Source: Bifiguratus adelaidae | Lineage: Eukaryota; Mucoromycota; Endogonomycetes; Endogonales | NCBI GenBank assembly: GCA_002261195.1 | Contig: MVBO01000025.1 | Span: 1 to 64,000, forward strand | Length of the DNA: 64,000 nt | Reading direction: 5' to 3' | In this document: positions 45,666 to 58,536 of the stretch, piece by piece | Layout: every line of letters starts with the position of its first letter | Position numbering within the stretch: the first letter of the stretch is position 1 | The notes under the pieces: model-generated | What the model was told of the DNA's origin: nothing | The model's input: the letters and a program-made list of their open reading frames with translations, nothing else | The model's database searches: none | Position numbers and translations under genes: made by a program

Positions 45666-46779
45666 TATTCACTATTTTTATATATGTCCGTTGAGAAACG
45701 GATCTCGAGCACGCTTCACACCCTCGGGCAAGCAACTTAAACGCGCTTGTTCAACGGAGCGCTACACTACTGCCATATTTAGGCGTTCTGGATGAGCGAG
45801 AAGTGGCATTGGCATTGCATAGCAATGAAGCCGATTCAATGGTGCGTCGCTGACGAGATGTAACAGGTACATGGTGTTCTCAACCGGCATGTACATTTGT
45901 GGCTTTACGGCGACACCGGTCCATCGGACCCAAGGTGACAAAGGCCTTGGCTCCCGCCCAACTTGTCGATAGTTTTCTGCAGCTGACTGTTGCTTGCTTT
46001 GGCAGCGCGATACCCAAGTATGGCAAAACTTTACTTGTCACCCTCGCCGTTACCTTCAATTCAGTCTAAAACCGACTTTCGACCAGAAGGCTTGCGGCTT
46101 GAAAGTAGACACGGATACGATTACACTGTGAGAACCCTAGAGCTGTTTAGATGCCGGTTCAGCTCCAATCGCACGATGGTGTACATCGCTTCGGTCTTGA
46201 TGCAAATCTGAATATTGCTTGTCTTCCACACGAATTGCAAAATCAGACGATCCTGGACTGCCATCCAAAGGGTCACTACGGCCTAAATAACCTTAACCGC
46301 AAGCATGACGTCATCTGGGAACTGACACTAGCCTCAAAGCGTAAACTAACTTTAAAGCATAAACCCCGTTTTCCAAATCTGGAAGCAAAGGATATACCGT
46401 GCTTGTCGCACTCTATTGGCCCCACGGGTCAGTGTATGGAGTCAATAGGGTGCATTGGCGGTTGCAGGTCGATGATGCATATGCCGACCATCCATCGGTC
46501 CTTAAACTTGCCTTTCATGGGCTTGTCGATTTGGTGTGTACATTCCTCATGTATGTGATGCTTTGGCGCCAAAGATCCATACTAGGAACGCATTATCCGA
46601 GGTTAGAGGAAGATAAGTCCGTAGATAGCGTAATTGCAAGAGCTGTTGTTCACATAAGGGAATATGAATTTGAACAGGATCAAAGGTCCATTGAGTCACA
46701 TATTTATACGGTTTGCTGACGCCATTGCATGGCTGGTACTCCTGCATAACCGACACTGCGAACACACAATGCATTTGAC
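45666..46779. other. 1.1-kb region without a convincing gene
   Basis: Upstream of the GT2 gene and of the 86-aa gene at 46780. Overlapping open frames exist on the plus strand (for example around 46150-46560 and 46400-46720, containing LVDLVCTFLMYVMLWRQR), but they shift frame without good splice sites and match no family. A CRE octamer TGACGTCA is at 46306-46313. It could be promoter DNA or a decayed gene. Confidence 0.4.
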
Positions 46780-47040
46780 ATGGAGCCTCACACAGGCCGC
46801 GAGCCGTACATTCTCAAGTCGACAGGTCGAGATTTAACCCAACTATTTGAGCAATACAGAGCCCAAGGTAGAGAGCGGCTCCAACAAGGCGAAGGTCTCA
46901 CGGCTCAAGATATGCCGGGCAGTCAATATATCATTGACTGGGATCACGAAGATGAAGGATTTCTGGCTACGCTTTCTCCAGAAGAACGCAATGAACTACG
47001 ACCGACCTGGAAGGACACTGACGGTGCGGACAAGGCCTGA
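46780..47040 (+). CDS. small hypothetical protein (86 aa)
   Basis: Single-exon ORF from ATG 46780, with an ATATTTATA TATA-like element about 80 bp upstream. The protein is acidic and soluble: TGREPYILKSTGRDLTQLFE, then RAQGRERLQQGEGLTAQ, SQYIIDWDHEDEGFLATL and SPEERNELRPTW. It has no signal peptide or membrane segment. I do not recognise the family. Regular codon use and a coherent amphipathic helix suggest it is expressed. It converges with the membrane protein at 47137. Confidence 0.6.
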   Translation: MEPHTGREPYILKSTGRDLTQLFEQYRAQGRERLQQGEGLTAQDMPGSQYIIDWDHEDEGFLATLSPEERNELRPTWKDTDGADKA

Positions 47041-47136
47041 CAGCAGCAACGTTTTCTTTTCGTCATCGTCTTATACACTGCATCTTGCTCATCATCACAG
47101 GGTCTATATTGCAATGAATTGTTAATGTACATGCGG

Positions 47137-47730
47137 TTATAAAAGACTGTTGGTCATCTGAGCTATCCGCCCATAGGCAACAATGTTCATCCCCGCCACC
47201 ACCAAATCACCTCCAATCTGCTCTTTGAGAAACGTCCAATTCCACCGTTTCGTCTTTAGATAATGGACAGCATTGAACCACACCTGGCTAGCATTCGCGA
47301 CAGATAGCACAAAGAGGATGAGTTTCTTGGCATTGATGTCTTGAGTGCGTAGACCAGCCAAACATAGAACAGCGAGCGCTGCGTTTAGACCGCCTGCCAG
47401 TCTCAAGACATCGGCGGCCACCGAGGGTATTGTTGAGTCTAGCACTGGTTTAGAGACAGGTCTGGTGAGGTATCGGTGGAAGGTGCCGTGGGGATGCCAA
47501 ATGTAAAGACGCGTCGCTTTGATATGCCATAGAAAGCTCAGAATGAAGGCCAAATGGTAGTTTTGGATCACGAACCGAGCAATGGCTAGTAACAGGGACT
47601 TGACATGACCCCATGCGAGTGTTCGGGTTGATGGTTGATGGATGGGCGGTAGAGGCGGTAGCTTCTCCGTAGACTCTTGCACTTCTTCCCACTCTAGAGT
47701 CTCTGCTGCAGGTATGTTGGTGTTGGCCAT
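47137..47730 (-). CDS. uncharacterised membrane protein (197 aa)
   Basis: Single-exon protein from ATG 47728-47730 (MANTNIPAAETLEWEEVQ). An acidic, Pro-rich N-terminus is followed by amphipathic or membrane segments (LLLAIARFVIQNYHLAFILS, VLRLAGGLNAALAVLCLAGL, LILFVLSVANASQVWFNAVH) and a basic stretch KTKRWNWTFLKEQIGGDLV. It ends RIAQMTNSLL. The layout suggests an organellar membrane protein of four helices or fewer. I recognise no family. Confidence 0.68.
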   Translation of the reverse strand: MANTNIPAAETLEWEEVQESTEKLPPLPPIHQPSTRTLAWGHVKSLLLAIARFVIQNYHLAFILSFLWHIKATRLYIWHPHGTFHRYLTRPVSKPVLDSTIPSVAADVLRLAGGLNAALAVLCLAGLRTQDINAKKLILFVLSVANASQVWFNAVHYLKTKRWNWTFLKEQIGGDLVVAGMNIVAYGRIAQMTNSLL

Positions 47731-47841
47731 AACCTGCTGAGAGTGTTCAGCGCGGACGCTTTAGGTGGACAGACAATCACATGCAACGTGACTTGCAACG
47801 TGGCTCTATTGATACAGCAGCGAAAAGTATACAATGGATCA

Positions 47842-49080
<1,239 letters not shown>

Positions 49081-49110
49081 TAAAAAAGAATTCGTGAATA
49101 GAGTGGCTTA

Positions 49111-49542
49111 TGCCTTTCTACGAGCTTGTCTGCATTGCACGGTCGAACTTGCTACAGGTAAGGGTGAAGAGTAAGGTGCGTGCGCATGCTAAGCATGGAA
49201 TTAGGCCAATCTTAAAGATTTGGTGAGGACATCGACCTTGCAAATCTTGGATCATGGAGGGGTAGTGCGAGGATTTCAGAATCTCGGCGATCGTCCCATT
49301 CCTCATCGGATCAAGAAGCATCAAGTGTATCACAACGACGGAAAGTGAGTACGGATAGGATTACACGACAGAGCACTGATAGAGAATGCAGGTACTGGCT
49401 GATGCACTTTGATACCAATCCTACCGTTGTCGAAGGGTTGACCAAGAAGCTAAGGACGGATCCGCGAGTGATTAGACATACGGTGGTGCGGTTAGGAAGC
49501 AAGCTGGAGGACGTGCTGCAGCGTCCGGATCAAACACGATGA
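49111..49542 (+). CDS. MRP17: mitochondrial ribosomal protein bS6m (MRPS6/MRP17)
   Basis: Mitoribosomal small-subunit protein bS6. Three exons: MPFYELVCIARSNLLQ, then ANLKDLVRTSTLQILDHGGV with VRGFQNLGDRPIPHRIKKHQ, then YWLMHFDTNPTVVEGLTKKL and DPRVIRHTVVRLG. The pattern YELxCIAR, GGVVRGxxNLGxRPLPxRxKKHQ and DPRVIRxTVVxLG is specific to mitochondrial S6. The start ATG at 49111 is 30 bp from the divergent DIM1 ATG. The length, about 110 residues, is normal. It converges on PRP28, with 78 bp between stops. Confidence 0.9.
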
Positions 49543-49620
49543 AGGCGTCGTGGGGTTGGATCCTTTTGTATAGTGTTTATAGATAGAATACACACAATAT
49601 CGTCTATTCACAGGCAGGCA

Positions 49621-52223
49621 TTATTGATAGATGGTCTCATCGGCCTTCTTTTTGCCCTTGAAGGTTCCAGGCTTTGTGAGGGCCGCTTCATGGTTGGCTA
49701 ACTCGGGTGGTACTTTGGAGATGGATGACTTGGAGAGCATTTGCTTGAGGTCGTACATGACATCGGTATCGTTGTTGGTCAAGAACGCGATGGCCACACC
49801 TGATTTACCCGCACGTCCAGTACGGCCGATTCGATGGGTATAATCTGCGACGCATGTAAGTTCATGATCAATGCCATTACCCGAATCAACGCACCTTCAA
49901 TATTCTTGGCCATGTCATAATTGATGACTAGCGAGACGTCCTTGATATCGATACCACGTCCAGCCACATCGGTAGCCACTAAAATCTCGGCGTGTCCAGA
50001 CTTGACCTGCTGAAGAGCAATCTCACGTTGATCCTGAGATTTACCACCGTGAAGCGTGGCAGTCTTGTAGCCCAGCTTGGACAAGGCCTTAGCGAGTACA
50101 TCGACGCCACGTTTTTGATTGACAAAGACGATGATCGGAGGTTCGAATTCATCCAAGAGTTGTAGCAGTCGCGGCTTCTTCTTCTCCTCGCTAGCCATCA
50201 TCTCCACTCTTTGTTCTACCGTCTCGACGGCTTGACCTGCCACACCGATGGTCACCACAGCTGGCCGACGCAGGTACTTCTTGGCTAGCCTTTCAACGAG
50301 CGGTGGCATGGTGGCTGAAAACATGGTCGTCTGTCGATACTTGCCAGATCCAATCCGTGTTTGAGTCATGGTTTGAGCATCCTCTGCGTCCTCCGTGTCT
50401 GGTTTGACGTTGGAGCTGGGTAACGTATCGAGAATATAGTTGACGTCGACTTCCATACCCATGTCAATCATACGATCTGCTTCATCCATGACCACATAAG
50501 CACATTGATTGAGAACGATAACACGCTGATCCAAGAGATCCTTGAGACGACCAGGCGTAGCTATGACAATCTCGGCTCCGTTTCGTAGATTGAATGCTTG
50601 CTCGAGGACAGCATGACCACCGACGATAGAAACACACGTGAATCCTAGCGGACCACAAAACTTTTTGGTTTCCGACTCTATCTGTTGTGCGAGTTCACGC
50701 GTCGGAGCCATGATGAGGGCATAAGGCCCATCGGCCATGTTTTCCTCGTTCAGTTTCGGTAAGTCCATAATGTAGGTCAACATGGGTATGACGAAGGACG
50801 CCGTTTTACCAGAACCGGTCTCTGCGATACCAATGATATCCCTGTTTTGAAGACCGATGGGAATCGCTTGACGCTGAATAGGCGTCGGTTCCTTATATCC
50901 AATACTTTCAATGACCCGTAGGATGGGCTCGGGTATGCCTGATTCCCTCCAACTTCGAATGGGATTCGGTATGGACCCACCCTTGTTGGAGATATTGAAA
51001 TCTTCGCGAAAGATACGCCAATCACGTTCCTTCATCTCGGACAATGGCTTCTCGGACCAGTGGCGATCATCCCACATAGTCCTAGCCTCCTTTTTGCGAT
51101 CTTGATCCACCAGCATCCTGTAAACAAAAAACAGTGTAAGTGAATCAAGCAAAATAGCCTCTACAATACGTACGCAGCTCTGTCCTTTTCGTCGGCCGTC
51201 CGACGCTCCTCTAAAAGCTGGTGGTAAAACCGACTTCTCTGCTTCTTTTGCTCGCGGATATCGATACCGGCAATATGTCCACGTCCAAACATTTGAGCAT
51301 CGTGTCGTTTGGCATAGAGCGGATTGAAATCGTTGGACGTGTCTTCTTGGGCATCCCAGTCAAAGACCACCTTCTTTTCATTCATGCGACGTACCCGCCG
51401 CTTTTGCTTATCACTTCCCATATACCGCTCCCGAATCGCTTCTTGTTCCTTTTCATTCAACCCAGATAAATCCATCTCTTCCTCCTCCTCTTCTTCAGAT
51501 TCTTCATCCCGATGCCGTTTCCGCTCATCACGCCGTCGACCAAGTCGCCGATCATCTCGTCCGCGTCGTCGATCATCCCAATCATCCCTTCGACGATCAC
51601 GCTCACGGTCGCGATCATAGGCACGTTGACCAGCAAGTCGATTTTCTTCATCAGCTATCCGATCAAACTCTTCCCGTTGCTTACGTTCAGCCTCTTGACG
51701 ACGACGTTGTTCCTCAACTTCCTGTTGTCGCTTCTCCAACGCCAGTTTGGCCCTCTCTTCCTTCGTGAGGAACCTGGGCTGGGAAGAGTTCAGTCGCCTT
51801 GTCGTCTGCGGTCTCTACGCTCACCTTTTCATTCTCTTGCTTTTCCTTTTCCTTTTGAGCCAGCAGCTCTTCCAAGGAAAGAGGCGTCTTCTTTCTGGGT
51901 GGCTCAATGTGCCCATTACCATTCATCGTGTTTGCCGTGCCATTCACCATGCAATCCATCTCCATGCCACCGTTAGCGTGCCCATGAAGCGGTTGCTCGA
52001 CTTGTAAAGGTGATCGTGACCGACGAGAGCTGTCTCTACCATCTCTATAGTCGTCTCGAGCGTATCGGTCAAATGGTCGCTTATCCTTGTAACGGTCTGC
52101 GGCTGGACCTCTCGGTGGTGACATGGACACATCTCGTGCCGAGGATCGTAGTGTGTGATGAGGTGAACGTGAACGATAGGAAGGGGATCGTGAACGTGAC
52201 CTATATCGCCTAGGAGATCCCAT
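49621..52223 (-). CDS. PRP28: DEAD-box RNA helicase PRP28 (DDX23), U5 snRNP
   Basis: Spliceosomal ATPase that swaps U1 for U6 at the 5' splice site. The N-terminus (ATG 52221-52223, [20 protein letters not shown]) is an RS-rich domain as in human DDX23. A highly charged region (51161-51740) with [20 protein letters not shown] follows, leading into the PRP28 insertion [20 protein letters not shown]. The helicase core has [10 protein letters not shown] (Q), AETGSGKT (I), PTRELAQQ (Ia), TPGRL (Ib), DEADR (II, usual DEAD), SATMPP (III), [11 protein letters not shown] (V) and [13 protein letters not shown] (VI). It ends [15 protein letters not shown]. About four introns. Retention of the RS domain, lost in yeast Prp28, is typical of intron-rich genomes. 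Confidence 0.93.
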
Positions 52224-52314
52224 GGTGGCAAAGGCGTAGAGACAAATTAAAAACTTTTAGTATATATATGTACAGTACAGGCAAGGCTTCGAATCCTGCT
52301 TCATGGGAAGAGAG

Positions 52315-54855
52315 CTACTTTAAATATTGCTCCAGAAGGTGATCAGCGAGGGAATCTTCTGGCTTTTGCTGTGGATAGACCATTGGTGGTAGGGCAAAGG
52401 ATTCAAAGTCATCCTCGCCTGTTTGATAGATAGTGGGATCGAGACCGGGAATATGTTCAGGTGTAAGCCGTTCAAAGGAGCTGGTAGACGTGATGCTGCT
52501 GCTATCATCTCCGTACCAATAGGCTGGGACATCATCCAGATTGGACGTCAATTGCGCTGTTGGCGAAGCTATCGGGCCCTCATCTTGTAATGGATCAAAG
52601 AGACCAGCGTAAGTATTGTCTTCTAGAGATGGATCACCGGCGACCGATGTAGATTCACCATGGTTCAAAGAGACAGTGGAACCGCTCATGTCAGAGCAAA
52701 CGGAGTTGGCGTCGTCATCAACACGTCTGCTCCAGTCATGGCCGGCCAGTGTAGCTAGATTGGCATCCGTCAGACGGAGGGGGCCGACAGGAGCCGGTTG
52801 CTGCGACCGCATTCGGGGCTGCATATCTGGCATAAAGCGAGTACGATATTGGTCAACGGCTTGTTGGAGGAGAGTTTTCTTGTTCGCCAAGACCTTTGGA
52901 TTAAGCCAGGCCTTATGATGAAACAACTTTAGCAATCCATGGTGGTGCTTCGTCGGCTTGTTGCGATCCTTACCAGCTTCCAAGCTACCGCGTTACATGT
53001 CTCTCTCCGAGCTCGCTCTTGATCTTCAGTTCTCGAAGGTACAGGACATGCACTTGCGTTTTCGAAACCGCGCTTGAAGACACTGTTCTTTGCTTTAAAG
53101 GTCTCGTTAACTTCTTCAACGCTGACTGAGTCAATGTTCACTTTGATGCGATGTTTGACGTGCAAAGTGGGATCTTCAATGACGAAGCTTTTCGATTTTG
53201 GGTTGCGGCGACACGCACCAGCATATGTGTGTCCAGGGGAATTTCGACCCTTCTTGCACCCGTGTGGCACCTTCTGGTGCGATTCACCCCAAGCGTCTTC
53301 AGTACCAGCGCAATCCACACGCCTCTTCTTGATTACCCTTGGACCGCCCATTAAATCAAAGTAGTGAAGTTCCGCTCCGACGTTCTCTGACTTGCTCGTC
53401 AGCGCCATACCGCAGCGTTGTGCTTCTTGTCTATGCATATTGTCGATATCACTGATGGTTAGACCACTATAACTCTTGATCGTTACCGAATTTTTGTCGC
53501 CATGAGAAGGTTTACGTGACCTCTTGCGTCCCCCTTTGTGTCGCCTATCGCTATCGGTCAAGGATCTCAAATCATCCTCCTCAGCCTCATCGTCGCCATC
53601 CTCTTGAGCATGCTTCTCGTGTCTCGTGGTGCGTCGACTTCGCATGTCGGTGAACTGGTTCCGGTAAGAGTCCACCGCGCGCTGAACCAGACCCCGTTTG
53701 CCAGCGAGTTCCGAGCGATTGAGCCATGCAAGCCGCCATCCGAGCTGATTGCACTCATTCTCGTAGACATATCGATTGCCATGATATTGATCCGGTGGTA
53801 CATCAGCACGTGGATAAATCTACACAAAAAGTCAGTATCGTCGTGTTACGTCCGGATGATCTGCGAGCAAGCCCGAGACTTACGCAATTTTCTTGCTTGA
53901 AATCATCGTCAATATCCTCCAAGTCCACCTGATCTACGTCGGTTCGTAAGGTATACTGTTTGAGGCTGCTTTTGTATGAGTACCAAAATTGTACGTATTC
54001 GTGACCATCAATCGTCGTCGTTGTCGGCTCGTATCGCATATGCCGGCGCGCATAACGCGATTTATGACTTGCGCAGTCGTTTTCGCAAGATGGACCAGAG
54101 CATTTGTCGTCCATGTCTTTTTTGATTGGTGCAAGGTCGTCCGAGTCATCCTCAAGATCTTGCGCATCACAAAGCATTGGATCACATTTGTTGAGACTGG
54201 AGGGTGATATGGAAGGGGTGACGAGTTGGGATTGAGCACATGCGGAAAGGAAACAATGATCATATACGGATGCAGGTAATGGTGGGAAGTTGAGGGTGCT
54301 TGTAGCAGAGAGGGGTGGACTTGATAATGGGGTTGCGATCATGGAGTTTTGGAAATGTTGAGGAAATGGAGGCGATGCGGAGGGTGTGAGTGGGTGTTGA
54401 AGACTAGGAGAGAACGTCCTTGACAGCTTTGCATAAACATTGCCGAAACGGTGATGCCCAATCTTGGACAGATTGCGTTCGATGGAAAGGAAGTCATCCA
54501 TGCTCACTTGAGCGAGCAAAGAAGCAGCGGAATTATAATTCAATAGTTGTGACAATACGGCTCCTTTCGACTTCATATTTTCAAGTGGGACGGATGAAGC
54601 GTGTGCGTCACGGCAAGCGCTATCGCTGACCGCACCCGTTCCGGCCGTAACATTTTCATCGTCGTCATCGGAATCGAGGCTATTTCCGAGACTCGCCGTG
54701 CTCTCCGTACAAGTCGGTGTCAAGGGTAAAGCGCTGTCATCGTATTGGCAGTTATCCAACGTCTGCAGGGATAGCTTCCGATCCGTGGTCGAGGTCTCAC
54801 CGTCATTATTGGATGGTGCGCACCTTCGGAATGCTTGCTGATTATCTTCGCGCAT
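52315..54855 (-). CDS. large uncharacterised fungal protein with a duplicated W-L-A-W-L-N motif (804 aa)
   Basis: I do not recognise the family. Three exons (54855-53884, 53819-52974, 52911-52315) give 804 residues. Residues 1-300 are Ser/Pro/Asp-rich and disordered (LTPSASPPFPQHFQNSMIAT). A folded-looking segment HEYVQFWYSYKSSLKQYTLR (about 295-315) follows. Then comes the motif LGWRLAWLNRSELAGKRGLV/QRAVDSYRNQF (about 350-380). A second copy, VAWKLAWLNPKVLANKKTLL/QQAVDQYRTRF (about 602-633), is itself split by an intron after WKL. Between them lies a basic, NLS-like region (KGGRKRSRKPSH) and a conserved-looking SVTIKSYSGLTISDIDNMHR. The tail is acidic and ends LADHLLEQYLK. A nuclear regulatory role is a guess. 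The ATG at 54853-54855 is the first in frame. Confidence 0.7.
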
Positions 54856-56157
54856 TACCGAAGGCTTCAAACCCAACCGTGATGCCAATACAGGCAATGC
54901 CAGTCAAGTTTGCAACAAAAGATGAGAGAATATCTCGCCGATGGTCGCTCACAATTATTAGTGCCCCTGCCGAAAATACTCCAAGTCACCCAACGAAAAC
55001 GCAGTTGCCTAAAAGGGTTCCCGAAGGGTTTGGGGCCAAGGCAAGATGAATGCCAGTTATGGGTGGGCGCAAGGAAATTCGCGGAGTCGAAAATCTCAAA
55101 GGAACGATATAAAGCGTATACCTCCAGCACGCAGTGTGGGGGAGTCAGCGGGATCAGCAAGCGAATATGGTCCTCGACGAATTGCAGTTAGGCGGAGAAA
55201 TTGCGGTATACTCCTGCCAAGGTTTGAAGGTATAGCGCGCCAAAAAAGAAGATCTTTGGTCGCAAAAGGATTGGGCCGGCGCGCACGCGTTCGTTCCACT
55301 GGATCAGAGCTGTTACCGTGCCGATGAAACCAACGTCGAGTTGAGATAGGGGAGTGTATGCACAATCAAGGGATGTATGCAACGTCGTAAAGCGAGTCGT
55401 CAAATGATGGTCCGCGATAGCCGCTAGTGTATGTGCGCTAATCTCGATATCCACAACGGGATCAAAGGGAGACCCTTGAATCAAAAGACGAACAATCAAT
55501 AAAATTGACAAGGGAGGAAAAGAAGACGGGGAGATGTGAGCTTAGAAGGATGTCATCTGAAGCCAACGGTAAATTCCGAGAAGAGGAGAGATCCAAAGGC
55601 ACACCCTTCACGTAATGTAATGAGAGCATTACCCTAATTAAGCAACCCACGAAAATGCGAATGCCGGAAAGAACAAGAGGGGGAAAATGGCGGAGAGTGA
55701 AAATGGATGGACTTGGCACGCTGCATAACGTTATTCCGACATGACATTCAGCCGTGGGGATGACTAGGTTTATCCGTGAAGCAAGACATGCCTTCTATCC
55801 TGCTACCCATGCCATCTAATAACACCTTTGCGCGATAGATGATGGGTTTCACGGCCCGGTTACACGTGTGCTAGGCACGTTCCGATGGAGAGAAAACCAT
55901 TTAACCGACTACGTCATGGCGCTTTCCGTCGTGCGCGTGAATATCTTGTGCGAAAGGTCCATCAAATGGGATGCAGGTGTGGCGATGCAGACAAGTTTGC
56001 ACACACAAGGTGCCTTGGGTGTCGCCAGTCTGTTCACCTATCTCAGCCACATCTTTGATGTTGCATAGACCCCCCGTTTAGCAGGGGAGTAAAGCCACCG
56101 TGACTGTGGCGTCGAAGGGTGGAATTTTGGCATGACAGGGGACCGCCGACAGTAAAC
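54856..56157. other. 1.3-kb gene-free region: probable long 5' leader of the 804-aa gene and SFM1 promoter
   Basis: Minus-strand sequence from about 55700 to 54860 carries a pyrimidine-rich start (CTTCTTTTCCTCCC near 55530) typical of transcription starts here. It then has many short upstream ORFs, the longest about 107 codons (55188-55511), without family similarity. The plus strand has frames with no coding features. The SFM1 ATG lies at 56158. I see no RNA gene or repeat. Confidence 0.4.
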
Positions 56158-56944
56158 ATGGCACCCAAGTATGTCGTAGAGCATATGGAAGATGGTGAGT
56201 CAGGGGCTCGGCCACGCATAGGAAACGCTCTCTAAGGTACACGTAGGTATGCATGAGTGGTGTCAACTAGAATACAAGCACATGCTTTCTCGGATCGGTG
56301 CAGACAACCTCTACTTTTCGGGGCTCACCGAGACGACCCTAGAAACCATGCCCGAGGACCTCAAAAAGGCGCATTGCCACTCCACTGATGTCCTGTCACT
56401 GCCTGGTATCACACTGGATCAGGTCTGCCTACTTGATCCCGCAGCCAAGGAACCGCTGGCTCCCGAAGATGCCGACAGATTTACCTATTTCTTATTTGGA
56501 GGCATTCTCGGTGACGATCCACCACGAGGTATGCCCTTGGGCGCTCGCAGATGTTTGATTAATGCTCTATAGATCGCACGGGAGAATTGCGTAAACTGGG
56601 ATTCGCAAATAGGCATTTGGGACCTGTTCAAATGACGACGGATACAGCCGTCAATGTGACACGCACGGTCTTGGAGGACAAGGGTAGGTGATGGCGCATC
56701 ACTGGTCGCTGTTCTCAAACTTTAATTCTTGATAGTGCCACTCGACCAGATACCCTACATTGATCACCCCGAAATCAAGTTCAGCAAGAAAGAGTCTGTC
56801 ATCATGCCTTTCCGCTACATTGCCGTCGATAAGCAAGTCATACATACCCCTACCGGAGAGCGACGGACGGTACAAAAGCCATTGATGCCTCCGGGCATGT
56901 TTGAACTATTGAAAAAGGATAATGAAGCAAGCTTTGAGTTTTAA
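56158..56944 (+). CDS. SFM1: SPOUT-type protein arginine methyltransferase SFM1 (Rps3 methyltransferase)
   Basis: SPOUT-fold methyltransferase known in yeast to monomethylate an arginine of cytosolic ribosomal protein Rps3 (uS3). Four exons from ATG 56158-56160: MAPKYVVEHMEDG, MHEWCQLEYKHMLSRIGADN with LYFSGL, VCLLDPAAKEPLAPEDADRF, TYFLFGGILGDDPPRDRTGE, LGPVQMTTDTAVNVTRTVLE and MPFRYIAVDKQVIHTPTGER. The FGGILGDxPPRDRTxEL and LGxxQMTTDTA motifs are the SFM1 knot and cofactor-binding regions. It ends ELLKKDNEASFEF at 56944. The length is normal. It converges with the aldehyde dehydrogenase 52 bp downstream. Confidence 0.9.
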
Positions 56945-56996
56945 TAGATGTAATTTTATTCATGTACATTGCGGATTTCAGCAGGTTCGCACAGAC

Positions 56997-58536
56997 TCAA
57001 GGATCAATCAAGATCTTGATGGTCTTGACGTTAATGTATTCTTGTAGAGCATATTTACCGAGCTCTTTTCCGAAACCGGATTGCTTGTATCCTCCAAACG
57101 GAGTGGATTGATCAAAGACATCGTAGCAGTTCACCCAGACGGTACCAGCCTTGAGCTCAGCCGACACACGCAAGCAGGTAGATACGTCACGCGAGAAAAC
57201 GCCACCGGCCAAACCATAGGTGGTATCGTTAGCCTTCTCAATGGCCTCTTCCAAGGTCTTGAAGGACGAGATAGCTACGACAGGACCAAAGATTTCCTCC
57301 TTGACGATGGTCATGTCCTGCTTACAGTCGGCAAAGACAGTAGGCTTGATAAAGTAGCCTTTATCTCCATGGCGTTCACCGCCCGTCACCAAACGAGCAC
57401 CCTCCTTCTTGCCGGATTCAATGTAAGCCATAATCTTGTCGAATTGACCCTTCGACACTTGAGGGCCTTGGAAGGTATCCTTCTCAAATGGATCGCCGAC
57501 CTTGATCTGCTCAGCAGCCACCTTAAAATCATTCACAAACTTGTCATAAACAGATTCGTGGACGTAGATACGGGAACCAGCGTTACAGTTTTGACCGTGG
57601 TTGTTGAAGATACCGGCGACACACCACTTGACGGCCTCGACAAGATCGGCGTCAGCGCAAACGATTTGGGGAGATTTGCCTCCAAGTTCGAGTTGCACTT
57701 TCTTGAGGTTAGAGTCGGAGGCCGAGGCCATGATTTTGCGACCGGTTGCTGTGGAGCCAGTGAAGGCAATCTTGGAGACGTCGGGGTGATTGGTCAAGTG
57801 GTTACCGCAAATGTGACCATAACCAGTGACAATGTTGATGACACCTGGAGGGAAGCCGGCTTCCACGGTAAGTTCGGCAAACTTGAGAATGGAGAGAGGA
57901 GTAAGTTCGGAGGATTTGAGGACGATACAGTTGCCAGCAGCCAAAGCAGGAGCAAACTTCCAGGCAGCCATCATCATGGGGTAGTTCCAAGGCTAAACAA
58001 AGGTGAACATCCATCACATGACCAATAGATCAAAAACTTACAATGACAGCCCCGACAACACCGACGGGTTCGTGGATGGTGTAACAAAGCTTATCGTAAG
58101 AGGTATCAATAGTCTTGCCGTGAATCTTATCGGCCCAACCGGCAAAGTAGCGGTAGCAGCCAGACGACCCAGCAATGTCTTCATCCTGAGCAACTTGTTT
58201 GGCCTTGCCGTTATCAATGGCTTCAAGCTCGGCGAGCTCTTCAGCGTGTTGATCAATCAAGTCGGCCAGTTTGTAGATGATTTGTCCTCGCTCGGGAGCG
58301 GCCATCTTGCGCCACACCTTGTGAAAGCATTCCTTGGCGGCAGCGACAGCCTTATCTACATCAGCCTCACTTGCCTCCTGTACATCTACGATAGGTTCCT
58401 CGGTCGTAGGGTTCACCGTTGTAATAGCCTTGCCCGAAGAACCGGCAACGAACTCATTGTTGATGAACAGGCCGGTATGCACTTGTACCTTCTTGCCGTT
58501 ATTGAGCGTAATCGTCTGAAGGTCTTGGAAAGTCAT
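56997..58536 (-). CDS. NAD(P)+ aldehyde dehydrogenase, ALDH1/2 class
   Basis: Cytosolic-type ALDH of about 495 residues that oxidises aldehydes to acids. From ATG 58534-58536 (MTFQDLQTITLNNGKKVQV) there is no presequence. After one intron (about 57992-58040) come PWNYPMMMAAWKFAPALAAG (catalytic Asn), FTGSTATGRKIM (cofactor), LELGGKSPQIVCADADL (general base Glu), GQNCNAGSRIYV (catalytic Cys at about residue 300), EEIFGPVV and PFGGYKQSGFGKELG. All key residues are intact. A TATA-like AATAAATA lies just upstream on the minus strand. The usual role in fungi is acetaldehyde or amino-acid-derived aldehyde oxidation; the exact substrate is not decidable. Confidence 0.93.

Noticed and set aside
52240-52310. 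tRNA-like TTCGAATCC element
   Set aside because: The T-loop-like string has no matching D-arm, anticodon arm or acceptor stem around it.
57081-58028. 315-codon plus-strand frame opposite aldehyde dehydrogenase
   Set aside because: Antisense shadow of a conserved, biased coding region.
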